Source: Peromyscus leucopus (taxonomy: Eukaryota; Chordata; Mammalia; Rodentia; Cricetidae). Taken from it: a stretch of DNA of 64,000 nucleotides. Below the pieces are notes generated by a model that was given only the letters and a program-made list of their open reading frames with translations, searched no databases and was not told the origin of the DNA. The position numbers and the translations under genes are program-made. This document shows positions 23,296 through 34,229 of this stretch, one piece after another (within the stretch, counting starts at the first letter, position 1; each line of letters begins with the position of its first letter). The stretch spans positions 8,645,231-8,709,230 of the forward strand of contig NC_051071.1 in the NCBI RefSeq assembly GCF_004664715.2, written 5' to 3'.

Positions 23296-24954
23296 GACCA
23301 GATCATAACCACTCTATAAATACAGACAAGATAGTATTCACATTTACACGTGAAAGAATTCTTCAGAGAGGAAGGAACTAGAAACAGTTTAATGAGTTTA
23401 ATATATACATCTGATGAACCTGCTTGCTCCTCATGTTAAGACTTTTTCATTTAATATGCCTTTTAAATATTTTTAGGTTCTGTTAGTGTATATTAATTAC
23501 ACAGTGGTTTTATTATGACATTTGCATACATATGTATCATATAGGCACATGTCTACAGTGCCTAGTAGTCCTTATTCACAGCACTTCTTTTAAAGTCATT
23601 AACAGGCATGGTGAAGAAAGAATCTAGCGTTGAGGAGAGAGACAGCCATGGTGTTCCTCTTGGTGAGAGTGCTTCTCCCCTGAGTCTGTATAAGCCTTCA
23701 CTTTGTTTTGTGCTCTGTTCTCTCCAGAAAAAAAGGAAAAAGGAAGAAAACGGAAAACAGTGTAGCAATCGCATGAAGTCTGTCACATCTCTCCTTCTCT
23801 TTCAGAATGACCTAAGAAGCCCCATGCCCACAAAGTCTATTTCTATTTAACTAAACATCCATTAAAGCCAACATATGCTTCAAATGCTCTCATTTGGATA
23901 TTTTGCAGCTCTTTATCTTCTCTTCTTTGACATAACCAGAGGGGAAAAGCTCCATAGATGTTAGCAGATAGTACTTACAGTAACTAGTGTCGTACAGTGT
24001 CAACAATGACACAGTGGCTGGGAGGAGAACCCTAAGTTGGAGTCACTGCTCATTTGTTTTCTTTTATTTCTTATGTAAGCTGCACTATGTGGAGCTTTTA
24101 CTGCAGCACCGAATAGTGAACTCAGAAGTTCAGTTTGAGACGACTGGAGGCCATGCTGAAAATTAAGCAGCAGAGAACTAAGTAACAACAGGAGACAATT
24201 CCAAGTGATTCTTGGCTAATTTGGCCAGAGACTGTTGTTAAGGCATTGGTTTTCTCTGCATGCTTGCCTCTTATTCCTTCTGGACCACACTCTAGCCAAG
24301 CTTTTAGACCTGCCACTCTGCTCAAATTCCCTGCATTTGTCTTTGACTTCTGTGCACGTCTCTGCATCCACTGCATTTAAAACACATTCTTGGCGGGCGT
24401 TTCTGGACACCATGCCTGTGGTTATCCTCTTCTCTGGTCTCTCCTGAATGTTCTTTGCTCTATTCTCCTCCTCTTAGCTGCCATCTCAACTTGTTGGTGG
24501 TTCCAGGGCCCATTTTTCCTCGTCCCCTTACCTTGTTCTACACTCAACATTGATGCATCCCACTTTTTTTTTTATGGCTACATACTACATTTGTACCCAC
24601 AAATGTGTATCTCTGTCTGGCATTTGCCTCTTTTTGGATCCAGCTGTTTTCATCCTCTAATGGACATCTCAAAATTACCATATGATACAGAATACTCCAG
24701 TTAGCCTTGCCCTGGAAACATCTTCTCTCCACCATGTTTTGCATTTCAGTAAAACACCATGCCCGCCACCACATTTTAGTTGTATAGGACATAATAGTGT
24801 TGACTTATCCTGATTTCTGTCTTTCAGACACATCCATTTTACATTAGTAAATTTTGTTGTGTTTATCTTCAAGGCGATATCAAATTTGGCCCTTCTTTCT
24901 GGTTACTACACTCACCCTGTCATCTGTCTCTAGGCTCTACTGTTTTAGCTCCAT
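23296..24954. other. Non-coding, nothing confidently recognised
   Basis: Some CT-rich stretches (24240-24480) could be further L2, but support is too weak to call. No gene found. Confidence 0.5.
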
Positions 24955-25160
24955 AACTATAATTTATATATTATAAATTAATATATTATTAACATATTAA
25001 TATTAATATATGATATAATAACATTATATAAATATATTATATTATATATAAATATAAATATATAAATAATATATTAATATATTAATAATATATTAATTAA
25101 TAATATATAAATTATAGTTATATATTATATATATAATCTGTAATTTATATATATACAGAT
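24955..25160. repeat. AT-rich low-complexity block
   Basis: About 200 bases are almost pure A/T, built from TATAT, TTATA and AATATATTAAT modules, many self-complementary. This is a diverged (TA)n-type satellite or AT-rich minisatellite that could extrude cruciforms. Confidence 0.9.
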
Positions 25161-25289
25161 AATTCTCAACTAGAAAGCTGGTGAGTTGGAGAAGAGCAAC
25201 CCAAATAATAGTACTTTATCCTTTAATTGTACAATGCATATAATAAAACCCACAGACTTACTGTGGTCACATGTACAGAGTCCACATGT

Positions 25290-25672
25290 AATGACCCTTG
25301 GTTCCTTCTCTGGTTCCTTTTTCATGCTCCCACCAAATGCTGTGGTCCATCTGTCTGACTTCCTTGCCGCTCTTCGGGCCTCTCGCCTGTTGACTCTTCC
25401 TGGAATACCATTTTTCAGATGTGTCTCTGACTCATTTTCAGCACTTCCCCTGATGGCTCCCCAGCAGGCACAGCAGCTTTGTCTCCTATATCTAAATTAG
25501 CCTTCCTATGGGAGTCAATTTCCTAGCTTTGATTTTGTCATTATTAGTAGATTTTTCCGGCATAATATCTATCTCATGACTATAACACAAACGTAGAGCT
25601 TTACTTTTTTTCTGTCCCTTGGTAAATGGTAGATTCTCAGTAAATTTTGAAGAAATGAATAGTTGCTAAATA
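25290..25672 (+). mobile_element. L2 LINE 3' fragment, sense
   Basis: A CT-rich body is followed by TGGTAAATGGTAGATTCTCA then GTAAATTTTGAAGAAATGAA. That resembles the L2 3' terminus (lost 'tagtaggcgctcaataaatatttgttgaatgaatg'). Confidence 0.6.
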
Positions 25673-26824
25673 ATTCTGATTTTAATTCAATGTGATTTTA
25701 TTTATGCTCACCTCCCTTATTTTCTCTATTTCTGCTTTCTGTATTTGAAGTATGCCTTGTTTTATCCATTCTACGTCTCATTTGTAGAAAGAATTAAAAA
25801 TAAATATGTATAAATGTTTGTATATAAGCATGTAAGTGTAATGTTGATTAGAAAACAGTATAAAACTTCTTGGAAAGTATTTACTGGCCATTGTAAATCT
25901 AAACCCATCCCTATTGCTGCACCTTGTATCATCTTAGGCTAATTCATATACTGACTGCATTAAAAAGAAAAAGAATGGTCCCTTAGAGATATAGATCATC
26001 ATCAAAACAAAGGGGCTTGAAGCAGAAAGATACAGAAGAAAGACTTGATGCTTTCTGCAGAATTTTCTTTCAGTCCCTGAAGACTTCATGGAAAGTAGGT
26101 CTATTAGTACAATGACCTGTTTCAATCTGTTGCCCTTAGGCTGGTCAAACTGGAACTATATTTCCTAATGGATTGTAATAGGATGTTAACCAAGTCATGA
26201 AGATGAAAACATAAGGTGAGAAGTGAGAGCCAAGAATCAAGAGCATTGATGAGCTGCTCAAGTGTCTGTGTGTCCATAGCCATTGGCAGGAGGAGGGGGC
26301 ATTTGGTTCCCAGATTCCCAGATGGCCTTCCCTACCATCCCACTTACCTTGGGACATGCTCACCTCTGCCTGTGCTGATTTCATTTTTTTGTGTTTGTTC
26401 CTTTTTCTTACCCTCCAGAATAGAAATAAAGCTTACTAACAAGGTTCAGCCCTCCCTTCACAGTCAATTTTCCCCGATGTTTCAGTCATTGAGTGCAAGT
26501 ATTATTAGGATATTATAAAAGGAGAGTTACAAGTAATCCAAGTAGAGCCACATGGAGGCTTCTCAGGAAAACTGCTTCCCCTTGGCATTATACTATACTT
26601 GTAAAAAGGCAGATGATTTCATTGACTATTGGGCTGCCTATAAGCCTGTCAGTGACCAGAACCACCTATGAGTGTTGGTGAACACACGAAGCCTACTCAG
26701 GCATTTGTTATTTGATTAGGTAACTGCCCAGACTTTTAAGCCAATATTATATTTAATTTAAACCAATCTGAGGATTGGTAGAGAAGCCACTCTGAATTAG
26801 AGAAAATTATCAATTATAAAACCT
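25673..26824. other. Non-coding, nothing recognised
   Basis: No gene or repeat family identified. Confidence 0.5.
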
Positions 26825-26829
26825 ATTTG

Positions 26830-26839
26830 AAGATGGCGG
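26830..26839 (+). promoter_or_regulatory. YY1-like site at the L1 5' end
   Basis: AAGATGGCGG matches the YY1 motif known near the 5' end of the human L1 promoter, where it positions transcription initiation. Here it sits right at the apparent left edge of the element. Function in this copy is inferred from position only. Confidence 0.55.
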
Positions 26840-27425
26840 AGACAAGCAGACACAGGTAGGCCTGTGGCAGCGGCCCGCGGAGGTGGACGGGACCGGCGGC
26901 AGCGGCCAACAGGGACATTTAGGCCCAGCGGCAGCTGGCGGAGACATTCAGACCCAGCAGCGGCCCACAGAGGTGGACAGGCCCTGCAGCGGAGATAAGC
27001 AGACGGAGGTGGATGGGCCAGCGGCAGCGGCCGACAGAGACATTCAGGCCCGGCGGCAGCCCACAGAAGTAGACAGGCCACGCGGCGAAGACAGGCGGAC
27101 GCAGGTCGGCGACCTGCGGAGGTGGACAGACCCGGTGGCAGCAGCTGACAGGGACATACAGGCCCAGCGACAACCGGCAGAGACATACAGGCCCGGTGGC
27201 AGCCCGCAGAGGTGGATGGGCCTGGCGGCAGTGACAAGCAGAGGTAGGTAGGCCCGCGGCAGCAGCCAGCAGAGACATACAAGCCCGTTGGCCGCCCGCA
27301 GAGGCAGACAGACCCAGCAGCAGCTGACAGGGACATACAGGCCCAGCGTCAGAGACAAGTGGACGCAGGTGGACCTGTGACAGCGGGCCACAGGGGTGGA
27401 CAGGCCCGGGGACGGAGAGGGGTGG
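26840..27425 (+). repeat. GC-rich tandem repeats of the L1 5'UTR promoter
   Basis: Imperfect units recur built on GCAGAGGTGGACAGGCC, GACAGAGACATTCAGGCCC and CGGCGGCAGC, with irregular length. CpG is frequent compared with flanks. Rodent L1 promoters are commonly made of tandem monomers, and this array is the likely equivalent. It produces long but meaningless open frames on both strands (for example minus 26797-27336 and plus 27359-27799). Confidence 0.8.
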
Positions 27426-27899
27426 ACGCGGCTTGGAACAGGGACGCCCCTAGCCCCAACACCTGGGGAAGAGGCTATCTCCGTGGGTCAGAACCGGGGC
27501 GAGTCTGGGCACTCCATCTGGGGACAACCCAGGGCCCAACTGCTGATCCTGTGAAACCCAACAACTTGGAGGTGTTGGTGAGACTACCCTGCTCAGCTGA
27601 AACCCATCTGGGAGAGGATTCAGATGCCTACAGTTTAAAGTCTGAAGAAACAAGATCAGCTGAGGAGTTGACAAATGAACAAAACGTGACCTGGGAACAC
27701 AGAAGAAGGCGCTACCCAGACACCAAACCAGATCACCAGAATCATAAGTATATAATTCACCGACTGAAATCAGCGGTCCCTGAAGAAACAGCCCAATAGC
27801 ACCAATTTAACCAAGAACCCCTACTAAACCAAGACTAAAAATTAGAACAAGAGAGGCACTCTCAGACACAGACACCACCTGCACCGCACAGAGGAAAAG

Positions 27900-29183
27900 A
27901 TGAGTAGACGCCAGCGCAAAAATACAGGCAACAACATAAAGACCTATATGGCAACATCAGAACCTAGTGATTCTACACCTGCAAGACCTAAACATACCAT
28001 GACAGAAGAAACAGAAGAAATCAACCCTAAAAATGACTTTAAGAAGATGATAGAGGCCCTTAAAGAAGAAATAAAACATTCCCTCAATGAGGAAATAAAA
28101 ACTTTCCTTAAAGAGGAAATGAAAAACTACCTTAAAGAGGAAATAAAAACTTTCCTTAAAGAGGAAATGAAAAACTCTCTTAAAGAGGAAATAAAAACTT
28201 TCCTTAAAGAGGAAATGAAAAACTCTCTTAAAGAGGAAATAAAAACTTCCCTTAAAGAGGAAATGAAAAACTCCATTAAAGAGGAAATAAAAAACTCCCT
28301 TAACGAAATGGAAGAAAAAACGAACAAAAAATGGGAAGAAATCAAATCAAGCCAAGAAAAAGCAATTAAACAGATGAAAGAAACATTCCAAGATCTGAAA
28401 AATGAATTTGAGACAATAAAGAAAACACATGCTGAGGGAATGCTGGAAATAGAAATCCTGACAAAACGAACAGGAACTACAGAAACAAGCATAACCAACC
28501 AATTGCAAAAGATGGAACAGAGAATCTCTGACACTGAAGACATGATAGAGAAAATAGATTCGTCAGTCAAAGAAAACACTAAAGACAAAAAAGTCGTAAC
28601 ACAAAACGTCCAGGAAATTTGGGACACCATGAAAAGACCAAACCTAAGAATAATAGGGATAGAAGAAGGAGAAGAATACCAACTCAAAGGCACAGAAAAT
28701 ATATTCAACAAAATCATAGAGGAAAACTTTCCTAACCTAAAGAAAGAAATACCTATGAAGATACAAGAAGCTTACAGAACACCGAATAGGCTGGATCCAA
28801 AAAAAAAGTCCCCTTGCCACATAATAATCAAAACACTAAACACACAGAACAAAGAAAAAATATTAAGAGCCGCAAAGGAAAAAAACCAAGTAACATATAA
28901 AGGTAAACCCATCAGAATAACACCAGACTACTCAATAGAGACTATGAAAGCTAGAAGATCATGGACAAATCTCATGCAGACACTAAGAGACCACGGATGC
29001 CAATCCAGACTATTATACCCAGCAAAACTCTTAATCACCATAGGCGGAGTAAGCAAAATATTCCAGGATAAAACCAGATTTAATCAATACCTGTCCACAA
29101 ACCCAGCCCTACAGAAAGCACTAGAAGGGAAAATTCAACCCAAAGAAGCTAAACACATCCATGAAAAATCAAGCAATAGATAA
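27900..29183 (+). CDS. LINE-1 ORF1 protein (RNA-binding chaperone), intact
   Basis: A 427-codon frame with start and stop intact encodes the L1 ORF1 protein, a trimeric nucleic-acid chaperone that coats L1 RNA in the ribonucleoprotein. The N-terminus (1-50) is basic and polar. A long coiled coil follows (about 51-245). Within it residues 54-133 form ten consecutive 8-residue units of the type LKEEIKTF and LKEEMKNS. The RRM-like region begins near 248 (NLRIIGIEEGEE). The C-terminal domain (about 290-385) carries YRTPNRLDPK, then KGKPIRITPDYS and ARRSWTNLM, typical of the family. The position of the conserved REKG-type motif reads KEKN (326-329). Without the octads the length is 347, close to what I recall for other rodent ORF1 proteins, so the array accounts for the extra length. 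Codon usage is A-rich as usual for L1. Transcription would depend on the tandem 5'UTR upstream. Confidence 0.95.
   Translation: MSRRQRKNTGNNIKTYMATSEPSDSTPARPKHTMTEETEEINPKNDFKKMIEALKEEIKHSLNEEIKTFLKEEMKNYLKEEIKTFLKEEMKNSLKEEIKTFLKEEMKNSLKEEIKTSLKEEMKNSIKEEIKNSLNEMEEKTNKKWEEIKSSQEKAIKQMKETFQDLKNEFETIKKTHAEGMLEIEILTKRTGTTETSITNQLQKMEQRISDTEDMIEKIDSSVKENTKDKKVVTQNVQEIWDTMKRPNLRIIGIEEGEEYQLKGTENIFNKIIEENFPNLKKEIPMKIQEAYRTPNRLDPKKKSPCHIIIKTLNTQNKEKILRAAKEKNQVTYKGKPIRITPDYSIETMKARRSWTNLMQTLRDHGCQSRLLYPAKLLITIGGVSKIFQDKTRFNQYLSTNPALQKALEGKIQPKEAKHIHEKSSNR
28059..28298 (+). repeat. Ten 24-bp in-frame repeats inside L1 ORF1
   Basis: The 24-bp unit CTTAAAGAGGAAATAAAAAC plus four bases alternates with CTTAAAGAGGAAATGAAAAA plus four bases, giving a 48-bp super-unit. 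Period and reading frame agree, so gain or loss of units keeps the frame. The middle copies are nearly identical at the DNA level, which suggests recent slippage or unequal exchange. Confidence 0.93.
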
Positions 29184-29487
29184 TCCCACACCAACATACA
29201 CCACAGAAGGACAACATAACACAACCACAAAAAATAACAGGAATTAACAATCACTGGTTATTAATATCCATCAATATCAATAGTCTCAACTCACCTATAA
29301 AAAGACATAGGCTAACAGAATGGATAAGAAAACAGAACTCATCCATCTGATGCATACAAGAAACACACCTTAACTTCAGATAGACACTACCTCCGAGTAA
29401 AGGGCTGGGAAAAGGCTTTCCAAGCAAATGGACCTAAGAAACAAGCTGATGTAGCTATCCTAATATCTAGAGAAAAAGGATGTTTCA
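29184..29487 (+). pseudogene. Broken 5' end of L1 ORF2 (endonuclease start)
   Basis: From about 29245 the translation resembles the ORF2 N-terminus: WLLISININ, then NSPIKRHRLTEW and IQETHL, the start of the apurinic-type endonuclease. An in-frame TGA lies at 29348-29350. A frameshift near 29378-29381 is needed before the frame continues as HYLRVKGWEKAFQANG. Similarity ends at about 29487. The copy cannot encode endonuclease or reverse transcriptase. Confidence 0.85.
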
Positions 29488-29906
29488 AAAGAGAAGAAGT
29501 CTTGTGACAATGCCTCAGTGGTCCAGGTAACTACCAGAACTCGGAAATCCACGACGGAGACTAAGGCAGCAGAGATCTAGAGTGGAGTGCTGAGTTCTGG
29601 CAAACAGCTGCATCTTTCTTCCAGTAAGTACCTGAACAGGGCTGATATGAATTATGTACAGTCCAGATTTTAAGAATCATACTCTCTCAGGGATCTCCAT
29701 AAACTAGTGGGTGTCCTCGCTGCACCTGTGAGACAGTCTCTGTACAGGAGAGGCCTCACGTGACTTTGTCTCTGGTGTTCCTCTGGGGACACCTGTGTGA
29801 GAAACTGTATGCTCCAGAACCAGCTCTTGTGTCCTTTGGCCAATACCGGAGTGTGAAATAGTCCAACATGTGAAACAAAAGATGATCCCAATCGGGAATC
29901 GTGACA
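29488..29906. other. Unassigned segment between the L1 break and a T24 run
   Basis: This 420-base stretch is less AT-rich than its surroundings and contains CpGs. It shows no L1 match and no coding frame with clear features. It could be part of another retrocopy or the sequence brought in by the rearrangement that truncated the L1. Confidence 0.5.
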
Positions 29907-29930
29907 TTTTTTTTTTTTTTTTTTTTTTTT
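29907..29930. repeat. T24 homopolymer
   Basis: Twenty-four consecutive T. It could be the A tail of a minus-strand retro-insertion lying to the right, but I recognise no element there and see no close polyadenylation signal. Confidence 0.9.
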
Positions 29931-31910
29931 AGATGATGGTCATGTTCTGTTTTGAAATAACCTCTGTGTATTTCATTTATTTTCTTTTACCTGGCGATCT
30001 CTGAGCAGGCTTCAGATTTTGACAGTTGGTGAAAGATATGACAAGCATTAATATGTGGGTGAAAAGCTTGGTGAAATTCTGAGTGAAGTTTTAGTTAAAG
30101 TTGGTTGAACTTGGGATTGACTGGGAGGCCAAAGGCAGAAGATTCTCTCAAGACACAAGTTGTGTGATAGTAGTGTGTTTTGTGTGTGTGAATGAGAATT
30201 TGTAAATGTTGAATTCTAGGCTTCGACAATCATTGTCAGTGCAGATCAAGCTGCAAGTATTTATGTTTTAAAACTTAAATTATAAAGCTAGTTACGTCTT
30301 TCTAACAACTAGTTTTAATGTTTATGAGCATATTTTACCTACATTACCTTTTCAGGATGTTGAGAAAGATGCATCACAAGCACAGACTGGAGACTGGGGG
30401 CTAGATGGTTTTGAGGAAGAGGTCTTGGTGGACTCTTTCATAGAGCAAAGGGAAGCAATGCCTTCTGGGAAATGAGCTAAGTTTTAGTCTAGTCTTTAAG
30501 ATTAGAAGTCAAAAACAAAAATATTAAGGAAAGGAAAACCTAATTGATCTTTGAAGTATTGTTATGTGGAATTGAGTGGGACTTTTGAGGCCTTTCTTCC
30601 AGAAAACAAGGACTTGGTTGTCAGGCCTATATTAGGCCTAAACCTTGGTGCCATGTAGTTGTACTTAAATCATCAATGGAAAGTGTCTTAGTGATTGGAA
30701 CTTCTAGTGCAGTTTGGAGTTCTTTCTTCCATTTGAAAAATGTGATATTTGCATGGGATTGTTCGAATCTTGTTTTCTAGTCCCTCCCCATCACCACCCT
30801 CATAGTCTGAAGGTAGATTTTTCTCTTGATAAAGGAACAAAAAAAGTGAACATCTTGTTTGTAAATAGGTATCTAGTAACTAGTGGTAAACTTGAAATGG
30901 TAGAATTCTTTAAAGCCTAATTCTAGGTAGCCTTAAGAAAATGTATCTTAATTATTTTTGAACCTGTATTCACCTTGTTTTTTTCAAATATCTTAAGTTA
31001 TATTTTCTTTTTCAGAGCTGCTTCTTATTTGGGGCTACTTTTTTTTTTTTTAATTGAGGCGTAATTCATAAAAGGGTATATTGTTTTGATGAGACTTTTT
31101 ACAACTGTGGCTGGATGTCTTTCTTTAGTCTTCCAAGAAGGGCCATTTTACTTTCTTAGAGTTACTTTTTAAAGTCATGAGGTCAACAACTTGGACTACT
31201 ATGCATGTAAGTGCTAATGCAAATTAAAACCCAAGTTGACCTCCAGCAGCAGTTCATTCTATGTTGACAGTGAGAGAACACTTTGCCTGTTAGGATACTG
31301 TTACTCATGGACTGAAATGCTGAAGAAACCCCTCCCCCTATTTTGTTTTTTGCAAAAATCAAGGTATATTCCAGGGTTTCCTGGTTGACCTCAACAGATA
31401 AACTGAGATGATAGTCTTAGTTCAGAAATGATCTGAATGTACATTTACAGTCTATGTGTACAGCTGGCTAAGTGAGATCGCTTTCACAGTTCTGCATGTA
31501 TCCCATCGGCTCCCCATTAGTCACTGAACTCTTAAAACTGGTATTGTAACATCACAATGTTTTGCGCCAATTTTATAAACTTTACAGTGCAATATGTGTT
31601 CCTTTTCTGAGGCAAACCAAAGGTATATTTCTCAAGGTTCTGCTGCTAACAGCAGCGTTGATGGAGGATTTTTAATACATTTGTAATAGATAGAAATAAA
31701 CCAGAAAAAAAGAAGAAAAAAAAAGTGGTGGAGGAAAAGGTGAACACTGCAAGAATACTCAAAAGGGCTGAGAGTTGCAAACGCCAAGAATGGCTTTGCA
31801 TAGTAAAGGGAATAGAATAGCTCTGAACTATAGCTTACTTTTCCTGGTTTGGTCTGACAGAATGATTGAATTCTTTTGTACAAAAATCAGAGCCTTAAAA
31901 ACAAGGATTT
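29931..31910. other. Non-coding, nothing confidently recognised
   Basis: A short stretch near 31040-31110 (TTTTAATTGAGGCGTAATTC) resembles the 3' region of old L1M elements, too short to call. A 7-bp-arm palindrome AGGCCTATATTAGGCCT lies at 30623-30639. Confidence 0.5.
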
Positions 31911-32452
31911 GGTGAGATTGTAAAATGGTGTGCCACTTTGGCAAAACAGTTTGGTGGTTGGTCAAAATGCAAAACATTGTTACTCTGTTACTCAACAATT
32001 CTACCCTTAGGAATATATCCTCAAACTACTGAAAATGTACACCTATGAAACATGTACATGAAAGTTTACAGCAGTATGTTGCTAATAGTAAAAAAGTTAA
32101 AACAACTCAAATAGCTATCAAATTCTGGAGAGAAATAAAATGTGGCTTATTCATACAATAGAATATTATTAAGACATAAAAATGAATGAGAAACTGACAG
32201 ATTAAATGACTTTGGTGAACCTTCATAATTTCATTTGTAGATCTTTCCATTTCTAATTTATAAATACATTTGGGGTTATAAATTATAAATGTACTGCCTC
32301 CTGTCAACATTGTATACTTCTATTTGATGATTTCTGTGTCAAACATTATATGGAAATGTTTCCAAGTATTTTCTGTATTAACTGTGAATGAATAGAACAA
32401 AATTAATTGCCTGTGATGGAAAAAAATAAAATAAAATAAAATAAAAAAAAAC
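31911..32452 (+). mobile_element. Old L1M LINE 3' end, sense, with A-rich tail
   Basis: GGTGAGATTGTAAAATGGTG, CAACAATTCTACCCTTAGGA, ATATATCCTCAAACTACTGA and CAATAGAATATTATTAAGAC are the hallmark order of the end of L1M ORF2. A less clear 3'UTR leads to an (AAAAT)n tail at 32420-32452. It has frame-breaking changes and is an ancient remnant unrelated to the young L1 at 26825. Confidence 0.85.
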
Positions 32453-32888
32453 CTATTTGAAATTCATTTTGTTTGTACTCATAAATAGAAACTTTGCCAG
32501 ATCAAAAATCTAGGATTTATTCCTAGTGCAGTAGTTTTAAACAAATAATGATGCCTAATGAATAAAACTTAAGTTGTATTACATTAATGTTAACACGTAT
32601 TTCTCCCCTAAAATCATATACTTTGGATTTTGTGTAAGTCAATTTTTAGAAATAAATATCCAGGTATAATAGACAGAGAATCTTTAAACTATATGTTTGA
32701 AAAAAAACAGTGACATAGAAATTGATATAAGAGAGAATATTTTAAATCAAGCATATTTCAGAAAAACCAGGCCTGTACTTATATTCCAACTATAATGTAA
32801 ATTATTGATTATTTTAGTAGGCCTAATTCTATTATCAATGCTGTACATTTCAGTATATTACATTCAAAGTAATGTTTTAAAGTTTTTC
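32453..32888. other. Non-coding, nothing recognised
   Basis: AT-rich, no features identified. Confidence 0.5.
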
Positions 32889-33026
32889 CAGCTGGTGTGG
32901 TGGCTTACACCTGCAATCTCCACCCTTGAGAGACTGATGCAGAAAGCTTGCCAAGAATTCAAGGCCAATTTAGTTTACATAGTGAGTTACAGGTCAGCAC
33001 TGGCTATAGAGTAAGATTGTCTCAAA

Positions 33027-33028
<2 letters not shown>
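32889..33028 (+). mobile_element. B1 SINE, diverged, sense
   Basis: CAGCTGGTGTGGTGGCTTAC, ACCTGCAATCTCCACCCTTG, AATTCAAGGCCAATTTAGTT and AGTAAGATTGTCTCAAAATT follow the B1 order with many substitutions. The tail runs into a TAA repeat. Confidence 0.82.

Positions 33029-33063
<35 letters not shown>
33029..33063 (+). repeat. (TAA)n microsatellite at a SINE tail
   Basis: About 11 TAA units grow out of the A-rich end of the B1, a common origin of such microsatellites. Confidence 0.95.
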
Positions 33064-33067
<4 letters not shown>

Positions 33068-34229
33068 CAAGTTTACACAACTGGCCACCCTGGTTCATAG
33101 AATCACATTTTATCTTGATCCCTTGCAAACTTGTGAAAGCCCTCTTTGGTCTATGTGGAAAGATGTATGTAACATTTATACAGTAGTTAGCTGTATGGGC
33201 TGAAAAGTCCTTCCATCCAGTGACTAATTCAGTTAATACTAATCTACCATGATGGATTCATAATGCTCTTATACTTTATTCTTTTGAGTGATGTTATTTA
33301 TTTTCAAACTCAATTTTTAGCCTCATTATATTTGTATTCATTCTTCTTTGGTTTTTCAACCAGTGAATGGCATTTAAAATCAATTAAGCATTCTTTTTCA
33401 GATGTTTTCTTGTGTTGTCATAACTATACGATTAAGCTGAATAGCAAAAATTAGATTCAGTTTGAAATGACTGCAATCTATGGCTACAATAAGTTTTTAA
33501 TTCATATTGGAATGAGTATATTTCATCAACTGTTTTACAAGTTCCATACATTCTTTTATGTCACATGTTTTAGACAAATTAGGCATAATGATAAGTGTGT
33601 TACAAGCTTTCTTGAAGTTGATGTAGAGATGTTTGGGGACTTCACATTCATTTTCTAATATCTAGTTGTCATGCGCTTCCTAAACTTGGGAGAATTTTGA
33701 TTGTTCAAGTCATGAAGAAATGTAATGCTGAAGCAATTCTTCTTCTTTTTTCTTTTGTTCTGTAGAAATTAAGCAACCAAAAAATTTCGTTAATTCAATA
33801 CTATATTATGCCAGAGGTTTAAAATTCACAAAAGCCAGTAAAATAAAAGTGATGGTTCCTAGAGCAGATATAATTCAGCCATATTGTGTGTATATATTAA
33901 AGCATAAAAGTTAACACCATATGTACAAAACACTATGCCGGCCCATTTGTGTCACCACTGACAAATGCCCACCTCCTGCAGGAGCCAGGAGCTCTTGTAA
34001 GAGCCCAGGATTTGAGTCCCAGCTATGAGAGAGGTTTAGGGGCAGTTGTGGGAATACTGCTGCATTTCTTCTGTAAATTTTAAATTTCAATCAGCAAACT
34101 GTTAAAGCTCAAATTTTGTGAGGGAGATGATGTCGAAGCTACTAATTTTTACAATCACAGACTTGTTTCTATGTTAGAATTCATCACATATAGTCTTTGC
34201 CATTTAATGGTCACTTCCTAATTCTTTTT
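33064..34229. other. Non-coding, nothing recognised
   Basis: AT-rich, no gene or repeat family identified. Confidence 0.5.

Larger units (their letters stand above)
26825..29487 (+). mobile_element. LINE-1, 5' part only (5'UTR, ORF1, start of ORF2), 3'-truncated
   Basis: A GC-rich tandem 5'UTR (26840-27425), a non-repetitive 5'UTR tail, an intact ORF1 (27900-29183) and about 300 bases of broken ORF2 lie in order. After 29487 the L1 similarity stops. No ORF2 remainder, 3'UTR or A tail follows. Most genomic L1s are 5'-truncated with an intact 3' end, so this is the reverse of the usual pattern. It suggests a later deletion or rearrangement that removed the 3' two-thirds. The intact ORF1 implies a fairly recent insertion. 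Confidence 0.9.

Noticed and set aside
26797..27799. Frames of 146-179 codons on both strands in the L1 5'UTR
   Set aside because: They follow the GC-rich tandem units, overlap each other in several frames and match no L1 protein.
28127..28717. 196-codon minus-strand frame with SSLREFFI repeats
   Set aside because: It is the antisense shadow of the octad array in L1 ORF1.
29500..29907. Possible FAU ribosomal retropseudogene on the minus strand (a short MQLF-like start)
   Set aside because: Beyond a dozen bases the sequence cannot be aligned to the gene, and the T24 run lies on the wrong side for a tail of this segment.
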